From: Lucinisca nassula
Taxonomy: Eukaryota > Mollusca > Bivalvia > Lucinida > Lucinidae
DNA: 64,000 bases
Assembly: GCA_963580285.1 (NCBI GenBank)
Contig: OY757010.1
Coordinates: 70,089,659-70,153,658 of the forward strand
Direction of reading: 5' to 3'
Under the pieces are notes generated by a model. It was not told where the DNA came from. It saw only the letters and a program-made list of their open reading frames with translations, and did not search any database. Shown piece after piece: positions 31,137-42,639 of this stretch (its first letter is position 1; every line of letters begins with the position of its first letter). A program made the position numbers and the translations under genes.

Positions 31137-31810
31137 ATCGTAATTTACCGTTGCAAACCTGTCCAAACAAGTCATTGCTTGCTTGTCAAAACATGTGAAA
31201 TGTAGTCATCGCGATAACGTTCGTACAATGAACACATTTCTAACCCCTACTTTATCTGAAAAGTAAGGTTTGCATGATTATACAATAAATTTTGTCTTAT
31301 TTTAGGGTATACAAGGGAAAGTATTGCAACATAGCACAAACAGAAATGGCTAATAAATTTCTATGTTATTGGACGGAAAATTGTCAAATGGGTTTTCTTT
31401 TTAGAACCCCAGAAATATATAATATATTTTATAACTCATAGAAGCTATAAGTTTCATGCATTGTAACAAATTTTAATCCGTTTCTAAGGTTATTAAAAAG
31501 CAGCTGTGTAAACATTGCGATATCTTAATACCATCTCAAGTCAAAACCAATATTTCGACAGAATTTAATCCGTTACTGCGGTTATTAAAAAACAGTTTTG
31601 TAAACATTGGTCAGCTATTTTATGCACTTACAACATTGCATTTTCTCTTAAGATAAAGGACAGGAAGGATGAAAAACGATTCCACAAGGTTTAGTATTTT
31701 TGTACAATTAACATTTCGCTAACATTCCTATAAAGTCGCAAAACTTAACTGACATTTAATTCCTTTCAACGGATTAAGAAGTATTTCTTTTGTGACCATT
31801 CAACTTTTAA
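31137..31810 (-). repeat. Dispersed repeat, inverted partner of 19250-19830
   Basis: Reverse of the landmarks listed at 19250, in mirrored order, with small insertions. An ATTAAAAA(G/A)CAG(C/T)TGTGTAAACATT segment is itself duplicated near 31490 and 31585. Confidence 0.75.
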
Positions 31811-31889
31811 TCATCGACCTTACAAAAACAAACTATTAGTCAGAGGTCAAATCATTGATAGCCAATATGAAGAAAGATTATTTAGATGG

Positions 31890-32010
31890 GTTCAGTTATT
31901 CTTTCTTTGTGTTGTATGCAAACAGTGTCCACTGGTCGGGGGCCACCTTTGGGACTGTCAAAAGACCACCTTTGAACAGTCCAAAAGGTGGTCTGCATGT
32001 AGGACTATTA
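31890..32010. repeat. Fold-back repeat (AAAGGTGGTCT arms)
   Basis: Contains CAAAAGACCACCTTTG and CCAAAAGGTGGTCTG as inverted arms after a GCAAACAGTGTCCACTGGTC lead. Related copy at 63120-63240. Confidence 0.6.
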
Positions 32011-32577
32011 TTGTAATTTTTGATGTTCATGGAAGTATCAATAACATCTAGTCATAAGTAATGTTTAAGTGAACGGGGTCTGACTTATTTTGCTCGTGAC
32101 CCGATGTTATTAATACTTCAATGGACGTTATGATTTTTTTTTTCCACTTACGCCTATGTTATTTGCATTGTAACGCATTGACCTGATAAAGATATGCTGT
32201 CTGAGTACAAGTGAGCTTTATCAGGTCAACGTGACATTGCACTTTTATGAATACCCGGACTACTAGAAAATGGCAAAAATGTTTTATTACTGGAAAAATT
32301 GGAAAAAAGTACTTATCAATAAATATACCATAGGAAAAAATATGGTCAGCTGGCTGACTCTAAATATATCGACCAATTATGTCACGCCGGAATGTAGGAC
32401 GCATCGGGGACTATCGGTATCTGATTATAAATTGCCGATTTGGGTAATACAGATATCTGTCAATTGATATCAAGTTTATGAGGCTTGGAGAACGCGTGAA
32501 AGCTTCGCGATTGTACAAACATTCTCGTGGCCTTATTTGAAACAAAAACTTGATAGCAAAAGACACGAATTTGGTAT
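32011..32577. other. No recognisable feature
   Basis: AT-rich. AACATCTAGTCATAAGTAATG near 32042 and the GATGTTATTAATACTTCAATG near 32103 form a weak inverted pair; TTATCAGGTCAACGTGACATTG and CATTGACCTGATAAAG flank 32170-32240 as another. Confidence 0.4.
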
Positions 32578-33115
32578 TGAAAGAGAGGCAATGATCAGGA
32601 ATCGATACAATTCACCCAAAACTCCCCTGAGACACGAACATGAAAGAAACACAAACATGAATAACTAGCATCTAATGGAAACATCAATTATAGCGGTAAG
32701 CCAAAACGACAGCTACTTTCCCAATAATTGGCCAACTTGCTATCAAAAACAAAAATATATAAGCGATGCACGTACTTAAAGACAAACCATAACAAAAACA
32801 AACCGCGTCAGAAGAACCGCCTTTGAACGGTCAGTGAAAAAAACTGGTATGTGTGTGTGTGTGCGTGTGTGTGTGTGGAGGGGGGGGGCTTAAATCCATT
32901 TACGCGGCCGCAATCCTCGCCCTTACCAGCAGAATAATTTGTTCAGAAATTTGTTCAGACCGCATGAAGGCCTCCTAACTCATCAGAGCAACATCTCCGA
33001 GAAAACAAGAATCAAACAACCACAGAGATGAAACGACGGTGAGGACTCTACAGCAAGAAACCACTGAATTCCTGGAGCAAAAGAAAACCCACAGTTAGAC
33101 TCCGACTGAACCAGG
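32578..33115 (-). repeat. Penelope-like 3'-tail fragment, long copy
   Basis: Reverse tail from ATGATCAGGAATCGATACAA to GGAGCAAAAGAAAACCCACA, interrupted by a GT run (32851-32877) and a G run. Diverged from the 7000-7445 copy. Confidence 0.8.
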
Positions 33116-33554
33116 AATGTATAAACAATCTCTCTCTATATATAAGGTGGTTTACCTAGCTTAGTTTACGTGGGTGTGATGCGGACTTGTTACACGATGC
33201 TGTTAGCGAAGGGATGGGTAGGAAAACGTAGAATAAAGAAATTGCTCTGTCTTCAAAACTTATGATAAACTCAAAACGCAAAACAAGCCCGGATATTTTC
33301 TTAATGAAAAATGACGTCATTGTTGTGGATGAAAATATAGAAGAAGCTATGTGTTATCAGACTTTTCATTGCCTCTACCTCTATTTTCCCACCCTTTAAA
33401 CTTCACTTCCTCATAACCTTATAGTAGAAAAACCTTAATGATTTAATTAAATGTACATTTCATAGAGAAGACTCCCTTTATCTTCCATGCAATGTCAGAA
33501 ATGCTTTTTTTTCACTTCTGAAGAGCATAAAAATTATACTATATGGTAATGTCT
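33116..33554. other. No recognisable feature
   Basis: AT-rich stretch between two Penelope-like copies of opposite orientation. Confidence 0.4.
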
Positions 33555-34480
33555 GAAAGTGTGTGAAGCCCTCGCCTTTCTACTTGACAATATGTACATA
33601 AGATTTGGTACTAAGTTATTCAGACAAATTGTGGATATTCCGATGGGTACGAATCGTGCACCCCTTGTGGCTGATCTGTTCTTGTTTTGTTATGACAGAG
33701 AGTTCATACACCACAGAACTGGAAATATGGTGTGTACATGTTTTCTGGGCCAGACTAGCTAGTTTCGGCTAGTTTCACTCCCTTGAAGCCTTTAGCACGA
33801 TTTCTAGATATTTGGATGATTTATTAAATATTTACAATACTTATTTCGATGGTTGGATCAGTCAAATTTACCCCCAGAACTTCAGTTAAATAAAGCAAAA
33901 TCTTCTGAAACCGAGGCCCCTTTGTTGGATTTACATCTATCTATTGTAGATGGATTTGTTTATTGCATAATTTCTGATAAACACGATGATTTTGATTGTG
34001 CGATTGTAAATTTTCCTTTCTTGGATGGTGATGTTCCTCGGGCAGCATCCTATGGCGTTTATATTTCGCAATCAATTCGATTTGCCAGAGTGTCTTGTCA
34101 TGTAACTGACTTCAAAACGGTCGTAATAAATTGTTAACTGCTAAACTTCTTAATCAGTGTTATCGGTATCATAAACGATTCAAAGCATTTTCAAATTTTT
34201 ATAGACGTCATTCCAATTTAATTTCAAAATACAACGTTGGACTTAAATCTCTTCTGGAACACAGTCTATCGAAACCAGAATTTTATGGTGACTTAGTATA
34301 TAAATTCAGAAAAGAATATACTTGCAATGACTTCAGCACCCAATTTCGTAAAATCAATCTTCGATATAAAAAGATTGGGTACAACATCAACGTTATACGA
34401 CACAATGCATGCATGGTAGTTAACTCAATCACGGTTGACAACTTTCCTACCCTCTTAAATTGAACGCCTGTGGGTCAGGC
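33555..34480 (+). pseudogene. Penelope-like RT, longest copy in the window
   Basis: Contains an RT palm half: FRQIVDIPMGTNRAPLVADL (motif before the catalytic loop), the catalytic YLDD at 33809-33820, LPPELQLNKAKSS, APLLDLHLSIVDGF, the DDFDCAIVNFPFLDGDVPRA segment, SYGVYISQSIRFARV, and the C-terminal blocks ending near 34463. Two or three frame changes interrupt it. N-terminal RT and any GIY-YIG domain are absent. The family is the same as the fragments at 1778, 6467 and 42236. Confidence 0.8.
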
Positions 34481-34851
34481 CTCATATCCTATGACGGTTC
34501 CAGAGTAAAGGCTTGCTGAGAATCAGAGAGAAGATAGTTTTAAGAAATGTCGGTTGGTCCATCTGCTCAGTCTCTGGTCGGGCACATCAGAGTCTTTCTG
34601 TTTGTCTTCTTTTGCTCCAGCATTTCAGTGGTTTCTTGCTGTCGAGTCCTCACCATTGTTTCATCTCTGTGGTTTTTTTTATTTTTGTGTTCTGGGAGAT
34701 TTTGCATTGATGAGTAAGGAGGCCTTCATGCATGCGGAGTGAACAAATTATTTATCTTAATCGCGATGGAAGTAAGGGAGAGGATTGCAGCTGCGCAATA
34801 TCAATTTAAGCCAACCAACCCCCCCAACCCCGCCCCGCCTACCCCCCCCCC

Positions 34852-34883
<32 letters not shown>

Positions 34884-35925
34884 AGCGGACAGCGGAAGTC
34901 GTTTCATTGACCGTTCCAAGGCAGTTCTTCTGTAGCAATTTTATATTTTGATATGGTTTGTATTTGAGTGTGTGTTTCGCTTATATTTTTTGTCTACGCA
35001 CACAGACTGTCTTAAGGATAACTTTTTCTATGGAAGCATTAAATAAAAAGGTCATGACTAGTTTTCTCTTGACTGGTTTCTCTTTTCATAGACAGGACTA
35101 TTTTACATCTGATTATCCCCAGGACACCCAAACTCTGGTTATGCCACAACACCTCCTTGCGTATTAAAACCCGGTAATTACCGGAACCCTGCCTTAAGTT
35201 TATCACGTGGACATGTATGATTGCTCTCACGCTTTCAAAAAGGACATATATTCGGGGTTTACATGGGGCTGACTTCGCCCTTACCTTGTTTTTCGCACAT
35301 CTAGTTCTTTTTGCAAGCTAGGACGATTTTTTCGAAAGGTTAACCTAGAATGTGAAATGAAAGGTTAACCTAGAATTTGAAATGAAAGGAGCGAGTGTGT
35401 TTGTGTCTTATGTCCCACCAACATTTAAAGTCATACGGAGACGTTACTTCGCTTTAGAGCAATCCAAAAGTCTAGATCGAGCCCACGACCCTTGGTTTAT
35501 GAGGCGAGTAACATAATCACTACACCATAACCGTAAATGTAGGCATGTAGTACAAGAAGTTGTAATTGGTACATTGGAGAGAACATTTGGAAATCCTTAT
35601 TTGTAAAATGTAACTGTTATACACTGACGTATTAGCTGGCACATTATTACAACAACGCATGGTATGCAAGTTTTGTCCATTTATTACTACACAAATTAAT
35701 GTGTGCTTAGCGTAGACTCAATCTTTTTGTAAAAGCTAATACCTGTTTTGTTTTGGATAGCCTGTTGCCATTTTGTGGGAAAGTAACTGTCCTTATCGCT
35801 TTCCGCCATTGATGTTTCCATTAGGGTCTAGTTATTTCAAGTTTGTGTTTCTTTCCCTTTGGTGTTTCTGCTGGGAGTGTGGGTTAATTGTATCGATTCC
35901 TGATCATAGCCTTCACTTCTATTTA
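34481..35925 (+). mobile_element. Penelope-like 3' tail, split by a ~765-bp insertion
   Basis: The tail runs from 34481 to about 34985, breaks, and resumes at about 35752 (GATAGCCTGTTGCCATTTTG) to 35925. The two parts are adjacent in uninterrupted copies. A poly-C/poly-A run lies at 34838-34882. The inserted 34986-35751 holds a degenerate SINE. Confidence 0.7.
35395..35545 (-). repeat. Degenerate tRNA-derived SINE
   Basis: Read leftwards: ATGGTGTAGTGATTATG resembles a tRNA A-box region and GGGTCGTGGGCTCGATC a B-box region, followed by CGTATGACTTTAAATGTTGG, a body also found at 55410-55440 forward. Likely old. Confidence 0.5.
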
Positions 35926-36045
35926 CAGAAGAACCCAGTGGGCCAATCCTATCACTGAGGAAAAGACGTTATGATAAAGAATTAGGAATATTCTTTCAAA
36001 ATGGCTAACATTAAGAAAACATTGTTATCCTTATCGCAGAAAAAA

Positions 36046-36138
36046 GCACAAAGAGCAGAAATAAGAAACATAAGGTTTACCCCTGTAAACCCCAGTTTTA
36101 CTTTTAAGGGGGTCAAATATATATAGGATTTCGTGATG
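36046..36138 (-). mobile_element. CATYACG-family MITE, half copy
   Basis: Reverse orientation: AGGTTTACCCCTGTAAACCC, TTTAAGGGGGTCAA and a terminal TTCGTGATG. Confidence 0.65.
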
Positions 36139-36309
36139 AACCGTAAAATCATTGGGTCAGTTTCAATCTAATTTCACAGAAATGTTGACGAAGTTTGTCT
36201 CTTTCAAAAATATCTCAAACGGATCGCTCCAAGAAAAAATTGCATCAAGAACTTCAATAAAAAAAAGAAAAAAAAAAAGAATGACAATTCCTACATGTTT
36301 GGCTCAGTT

Positions 36310-36436
36310 ACATTAAGACTTTATTTGGTGTAAGTTTTGCTTTCAAAGGATCTAACTATTCAGAACTTATTTATTTTCACTGCAGCTGGTGTTGTGCCAC
36401 GGGGCGGCTGTATAAAGTTTACCCCCGTACATCATC
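36310..36436 (+). repeat. Hammerhead-repeat fragment and 50-bp shared repeat
   Basis: 36316-36370 matches 41938-42000 and, in part, 3681-3730. 36380-36436 matches the 22345-22400 part of the hammerhead repeat (GCAGCTGGTGTTGTGCC). No hammerhead core here. Confidence 0.6.
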
Positions 36437-36654
36437 CATCACGAAAACACACCTATATAATTTTGACCTCCTTGAACCCCACTTTTGTATAATAAAACTG
36501 GGGTTTACATCGCCTCATCGAGGCGGTTCTAACGTATACCAACAATCTGTATTTCGAGCAGAAATAAGAAAAATATCACACTTTTTCATCTGAAATTTTC
36601 TTTTTTTCGGAGGTAAAGTTTACAATTCATTTGTATAGGCATGTTTTCGTGATG
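36437..36654. mobile_element. CATYACG-family MITE, left palindrome arm deleted
   Basis: CATCACGAAAACACACCTATA to GGCATGTTTTCGTGATG, so the inverted ends are nearly perfect. GCCTCATCGAGGCGG remains of the palindrome centre. Confidence 0.85.
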
Positions 36655-36665
36655 AAAGTGCTGAT

Positions 36666-37885
36666 TGCACGACCCGTAGGGTGTGCGCTAACGATCCATA
36701 GGGTGTGCACTATAATCTCCCTGTGAGTCATTCCGTCCGCGGTCAGTTTTGCGACAATCGTTGTAACTTTCGAACCGCTCGGAATATTTTGACCTACTTT
36801 TGGCATACATATTGACCCTTTTGTACCAAATGGTATCTTCCTCCTTATATATGGCAGGAGTCCATTTCAAAATTTAGGGGAGACAGGTTGTATTTTCTTC
36901 AAAATTTATTTTGAAAATGACTGAACTATAAGCACACAGTGGAGGTCCTGATCAGACGCCGCATAGTACGCGGCGTCTGATCTGGGCCAGCACTGTTTGC
37001 CAAGGTACCCCATTAAGATTTTCTGGTACTGAATGGGTTAATTTTGACAATACCTTGCCAATAATATTGCCTTCACCGAGGCAAATATAAAAATATAAAA
37101 AAATGTTAACGGGGTATAACGTCTAAACCACTTCGAAACTTTAAATCAGTTTTAACATACGATTTGGTATCGACAATACATAACCAAAGAAATTGTCTTA
37201 TGCCAGATCACTTCATAAATGGCCTCACCGAGGAAATATATATTTTAAATGATAGCGGAGCATAATGTCTAAACCGCTTCGAATATTCCGTTCATTTTGC
37301 CATAAGGGTTGATATTGACAATAATTTACCCAACTACTCACGCAAGATATTGCCTTATGCCAGATCACTTCATAAATGTCCTCGCCGAGGCAATATATAT
37401 TTACAAATGATAACAGAGTATAATGTCTAAACCTCTCCGAATATTCCGATCATTTTCGGCATGCGTATTGATATTGATACTACATAACCCATGAGATTGT
37501 TTTATGCCAGATATTTTTATGAATTGTCTCGACGAGGCTAAGTGATTAAAATGATTACGGATTATAACACCTAAACCGCTTGATTTATTTTGATCATTTT
37601 CAGCATGCAGGTTGATATTGATAATACCTAACCCGCAATATAGCCCTATACCAGATTCCTTTTCGAATGTCCTCGAATGTCCTCTCCGAGGCAAATATTT
37701 GAAAATTATTTCGGAGTGTCACTTCTATTCCGCTTTCAAACCGGCAGGAATATTTTAATATTTTTTTTGGTATGCAGATGTATATTGACAAGATCCAGCT
37801 AATGAGATTGTCTAATGCCCGATATATTGTAGCGTTATGACTATTCTTGGATGTGTGTTTCATACCCCTTGTCGAGGCTGTTTTA
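36666..37885. repeat. ~150-bp tandem array with GCACGACCC start
   Basis: Starts GCACGACCCGTAGGGTGTGC (compare the end of the 53259-55142 element). From about 37030 there are five units with CCTCRCCGAGGCAA hairpins, TGTCTAAACCGCTTCGAAT and GCATGCGTATTGATATTGA. An inverted, diverged relative is at 44500-45190. Confidence 0.7.
36932..37000. mobile_element. Miniature hairpin repeat, best copy
   Basis: GATCAGACGCCGC (36950-36962) and GCGGCGTCTGATC (36970-36982) are perfect inverted arms around a 7-base loop; GCACACAGTG and CACTGTTTGC extend the stem at the ends. Confidence 0.8.
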
Positions 37886-40030
37886 AAACAAGAGGGCCCA
37901 AAGGGCCCTGGTTCGCTCACCTGATCCAATGTATAACAAGTGGGCCCCGGGCAGGGTCAATTTTGGCCCCAGGGCTATAATTTGAACAATCTTGGTAGAG
38001 GTCCACAAGATGAAGCTTCATATCGAATATGAAAGACCTGGACTTTCTGGTTTTAGAGACGAAGATTTTAAAGGTTTACCCTGCATATAGAAGTCTATGT
38101 AAAACAAGATTTTCCCTATATAAATCTATGTTAAACCAAAGGGCCCCGGAGCGGGGCATTTTTGGCCCCAGGGCTATAATTTGAACAATCTTGGTAGAGG
38201 TCCACTAGCTGAAGCTTCATAACAAATATCAAAGCCCTAAGCCTTGTGTTTCAGAGAAGATGATTTTTAAAGATTTTTTCCTATATAAGTCTATGTAAAA
38301 CCAAAGGGCCACATGGCGGGGGCATAATTGGTCTCAGGGCTGTAATTTGAACAATCTTTGTAGAGGTCCACTAGCTGAAGCTTCATAACAAATATCAAAG
38401 ACCTAAACCTTGTGGTTTCAGAGAAGAAGATTTTTCAAGATTTTCCCTATATAAGTCTATGTAAAACCAAAGGGCCCCGGAGCGGGGGCATTTTTGACCC
38501 CAGGGCTATAATTTGAACAATCTTGGTAGAGGTCCACAAGATGAAGCTTCATACCAGATATCAAAGACCTGGGCCTTGCAGTTTCAGAGAAGAAGATTTT
38601 TCAAGATTGTGCCTATATAAGCCTATGTAAAACAAAAGGGCCCTGGTGCGGGGGCATTTTTGGTCCCAGCACTACAATTTGAACAATCTTGGTAGGGGTC
38701 CACTAGATGAAGCTTCATACCAAATATCAAAGACCTGGGCCTTGCGGTTTCAGAGAAGATTTTTCAAGATTTTCCCCATATAAGCCCATTTAAAGCCAAA
38801 GGGCCCCCGTGCGGGGGGCATTTTTAGCTCCAGCACTATAATTTGAACAATCTTGGTAGGGGTCCACTAGATGAAGCTTCATACCAAATATCAAAGACCT
38901 GGGCCTTGCGGTTGAAGAGAAGAAGATTTTTAAAGATTTTCCCTATATAAGCCCATGTAAAACAAAAGGGCCCTGGTGCGGGGGCATTTTTGGCCCCAGC
39001 ACTATAATTTGAACAATCTTGGTAGGGGTCCACTAGATGAAGCTTCATACCAAATATCAAAGACCTGGGCCTTGTGGTTTCAGAGAAGAAGCTTTTTCAA
39101 GATTTTCCCTATATAAGCCCATGTAAAACCAAAGGGCCCCCGTGCGGGGGCATTTTTAGCTCCAGCACTATAATTTGAACAATCTTGGTAGGGATCCACT
39201 AGATAAAGCTTCATACCAAATATCAAAGACCTGGGCCTTGCGGTTTCAGAGAAGAAGATGTTTAAAGATTTTCCCTATATAAGCTCATGTAAAACCAAAG
39301 GGCCCCCGTGCGGGGGCATTTTTGGCCCCAGCACTTTAATTTGGACAATCTTGGTAGGGGTCCACTAGATGAAGCTTCATACCAAATATCAAAGACCTGG
39401 GCCTTGCGGTTTCAGAGAAGAAGATTTTTCAAGATTTTCCCTATATAAGCCCATGTAAAACCAAAGGGCCCCCGTGCGGGGGCATTTTTAGCTCCTGCAC
39501 TATAATTTGAACAATCTTGGTAGGGGTCCACTAGATGAAGCTTCATACCAGATATCAAAGACCTGGGCCTTGTGGTTTCAGAGAAGAAGATTTTTAAAGA
39601 TTTTCCCTATATAAGCCCATGTAAAACCAAAGGGCCCCCGTGCGGGGGCATTTTTGGCCCCAGCACTATAATTTGAACAATCTTGGTAGGGGTCCACTAG
39701 ATGAAGCTTCATACCAAATATCAAAGACCTGGGCCTTGCGGTTTCAGGGAAGAAGATTTTTTAAGTTTTCGGGAAAAAAAATCTATTTTTGGCTACTGTG
39801 ACCTATATGTGCAACGGACCGGAACCATTTGAACAACTTTGAAAGGGGACCACCTAAGTATCATTCCTGTGAAGTTTGGTCAAAATCCTATCAGTGGTTT
39901 AGGAGGAGATGTCGTTTGAAGAAAAGTTTACGGACGCACGGACGCACGCACGGACGCACTGACGACGGACGACGGACGAAAAGTGATCACAAAAGCTCAC
40001 CTTGTCACTACGTGACAGGTGAGCTAAAAA
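37886..40030 (-). mobile_element. Helentron/HINE-like element with eleven ~166-bp units
   Basis: On the minus strand it runs from TAGCTCACCTGTCACGTAGT at 40026 to a 3' hairpin AGGGCCC-TTT-GGGCCCT followed by CTTGTTTT near 37886. CAGGTGAGCG just inside the 3' end is the inverse of CGCTCACCTG-like sequence at the 5' end. TTTGAACAATCTTGG marks units near 37983, 38172, 38347, 38512, 38678, 38846, 39007, 39174, 39342, 39507 and 39671. Most units hold a GCCCCCG-TG-CGGGGGC hairpin. Central arrays, a terminal hairpin and asymmetric inverted ends fit Helentron-associated elements; the class is inference. Confidence 0.6.
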
Positions 40031-41469
40031 AGGCTCGCCTGAACCTTTGTTGCTCGCACAGGCGATAAGTACCAAAATCGTTTGACGGGGCCCAAATATA
40101 AATTGCTCCTGCAAACTTCATAAACGGATAAAAAATTCATAATTATGAAGAAATTGTCAAGGTAAAGACATATTCTTGGTAGGGAGTTTCATACCCCTTA
40201 AAAGAGGAAAATCGCTGATAATTTCAACCATCGCACCAAACAAGTTCGGAACACCAAGCCCAGAACATAAATTTCTATCCCAGGGTAAAATTACGGATTT
40301 CCTTGTCCTGTGTGCTAGAATATAATTGTGCTTGCAGATGTTATGGCAGAACAGCTGTTGTTTGTATTGGTATTGTTTTGTTATAAGTATCATTTTCTTA
40401 CACTGAAATAAATTTAGCCTGTGTGACCAATGGAATGCGCAGCTAGTATTTGATCTTCTTTCATATTCCCTGTCCAAAAGTGCTGGAGCCTGGCTTTAGG
40501 AATATTTGTCTACGCCCTATATTAAGGATGCCTTTTGCTACGATAGCATTTTACGAAGGTCATGACTGGTTTGTTTCACTTTCTTAAGACACGAATTTCC
40601 ATCTCGGAATACCAAATCACACCCTAACTCTAGTTAAACCACAACATCGCTTTGCGAAGAGTACATGCAATGAAACAGCGTGCAGTGACATAAGGGTGTC
40701 ATCCAAGTACATTTTTTAAGTTTCTATTTGCAATCTTCCTCCACCATTTGGGACTATATTTTTTAAATGAAAAAGGAAAGAAAAATATTCTAACTTCCGG
40801 AGAATTTGAGCCTTTTGTATTCTGTAAGAAAAATTAAAACGGTCACAAATAATGGTGTTTCCTAATTACCGTTAGAATATATTTTGAAGTGTGATATAAA
40901 AAGATGAATAAATAGATGTCCCGCCAACAGCACCACTGAGATTTTGAATGTCTCCCTTTCGACGACACAAAGCTCAGGATAAAATGGCACGAAAACGCTC
41001 CCTCACAGATTCAGCTATTTTTGGCACACTGTTTTGGAAATAACAGCTCACTTAATTGCTGAGCAGGAGTTTGCTGGAGGAAGTAGTTTTAAGGTAATCT
41101 TTGCTCAAATCAGAGTGTTTTTTTCAACCTGAACAACCGTCAGCGGCCGATTGCTTCACATGGAGTCGATTATAGATTGGCTGGGTGCTTGTCACTAAAT
41201 GCCTTTTAAAAATAAGATGGACTTCAAGTATGTATAGCCGGGCTAGCATCAGGTTAATAATGAAGACCCAGCAATTCTTGTTCTGACGGTTGTTTATGTA
41301 TACGAATGATGGGCGACCTGCCTTTGGAATATTCAGTTAAATAATTAACAGACAGCGAGTGTCTAATAAACATGTGAAATAGAAGTGACGGCTGCCAGTT
41401 GAATAAGTGACCTCTCGTAGGCAAGATTTAACAAGATTTAGTTAACACTATCGTAGAATGAGTTTGCCT
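40031..41469. other. No recognisable gene
   Basis: Mixed AT-rich DNA with a stop-rich six-frame pattern. GTCATGACTGGTTTGTTTC near 40558 echoes GTCATGACTAGTTTTCTCTT near 35052, so at least part is dispersed repeat. Confidence 0.45.
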
Positions 41470-41800
41470 AAAAAACTGACAAAATAAAAGTGGAGCCAAT
41501 GATCAGGAATCGATACAATTAACCCAAAGCTCCCATCAGAGACACCAAACGGAAAGAAACACAAACATGAAACAATAGACCCCAATGTAAACATCAACAG
41601 CGGAAAGCCAAAAGGAAAGTTACGTTCCCACAAAATGGCCAATAGGCTATCCAAAATAAAATAATATAAGCGACACAGACACCCAAAGACAAACCAGAAC
41701 AAAAATAAACCGCGCCGGAAGAACCGCCTAGGAACGGTCAGCGGAAACGAATTCCCCTGGGAGCCTTAAATCGATTTTTCGTGGCCGAAATCAAGTTCGG
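41470..41800 (-). repeat. Penelope-like 3'-tail fragment
   Basis: Reverse copy with GGAGCCAATGATCAGGAATC, ACAAAATGGCCAATAGGCTA and GGAACGGTCAGCGGAAACGA. Confidence 0.85.
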
Positions 41801-42005
41801 TCGGTTTCAGCTCTGCGCGGAAGCACCGTGCAGCCCAATCTATTTCTCCAGGCCCCGATGGGCGGGGGCGCAGGGCGTGGCCTGTGTTGCACATTTAAGT
41901 ACTGGTCATGAACAGACACAGTAAAACATAATCTGCTATTTTCGTTTATTTGGTGTAATACGTTTTTGCTTCCAAAGGATCTAACTATTCAGAACCTATT
42001 CACAG
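41801..42005 (+). repeat. SINE-like repeat end plus 50-bp shared repeat
   Basis: 41806-41876 is the CAGCTCTGCGCGGAAGCA...CCCCGATGGGCGGGGGC end of the SINE-like repeat; 41938-42000 matches 36316-36370. Confidence 0.6.
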
Positions 42006-42235
42006 GAATGTTGTTTAGGTGACTTTCTACCCAAACCATTCAACCTTGTTCGCCAAATTAGGCCAAAGAGACGCTGTACATAAATGGCTGAAATGGTTTC
42101 ACTCCAATAAACAAGAACGTCAACAGACCTTAATATAGAAAATTATTTTAGTAAAAACTGCTTCAAAAACCGTAGGCCAATATAATCAAACTCATACCAG
42201 GATCACAGTTCCAGACTAAGATATCTATACCAAGG

Positions 42236-42502
42236 ATAGCATCCTATGGCGTTTATATTTCGCAATTAATACGATTTGTCAGAGAGCCTAGTCATGTAAC
42301 TGACTTCAACACTCGTAATAAATTGTTAACTGTAACTTCTTGATCAGGGTTATCGGTATTATAAACTACGCAAAGCATTTTCTACATTTTATAGTCGTCA
42401 TTCCGATTTTAATGTCTAAATTCAATGTTGGACTTAAAATTCTTCTGCAACAAGGTCTGTCGGAACCCGAATTTTATGGTGACTTAGTATGTAAATTCAG
42501 AG
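42236..42502 (+). pseudogene. Penelope-like RT fragment
   Basis: Short copy covering the SYGVYISQ-like segment through FYGDLVCKF-like residues, with frameshifts. Corresponds to 34050-34310 of the longer copy. It ends in GAGGGGGG at 42502. Confidence 0.75.
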
Positions 42503-42639
42503 GGGGGCGAAAATAAAACAACTAAATCTGTAGTATTTAGGACAAAGGTAAATAAATGACTTTAACCTTTGGCATTTATAAAAAGTTCATTCATCTGATT
42601 GCACAAATCTATTTTTATGCCATATGCTACGATAGAATA

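Noticed and set aside
34739..34951. Pro/Lys-rich ORF
   Set aside because: Created by poly-C and poly-A runs inside a Penelope-like tail.
38790..39660. Rho-independent terminators (GC hairpin then T-run)
   Set aside because: Repeated in every array unit of a eukaryotic mobile element; not bacterial transcription signals.
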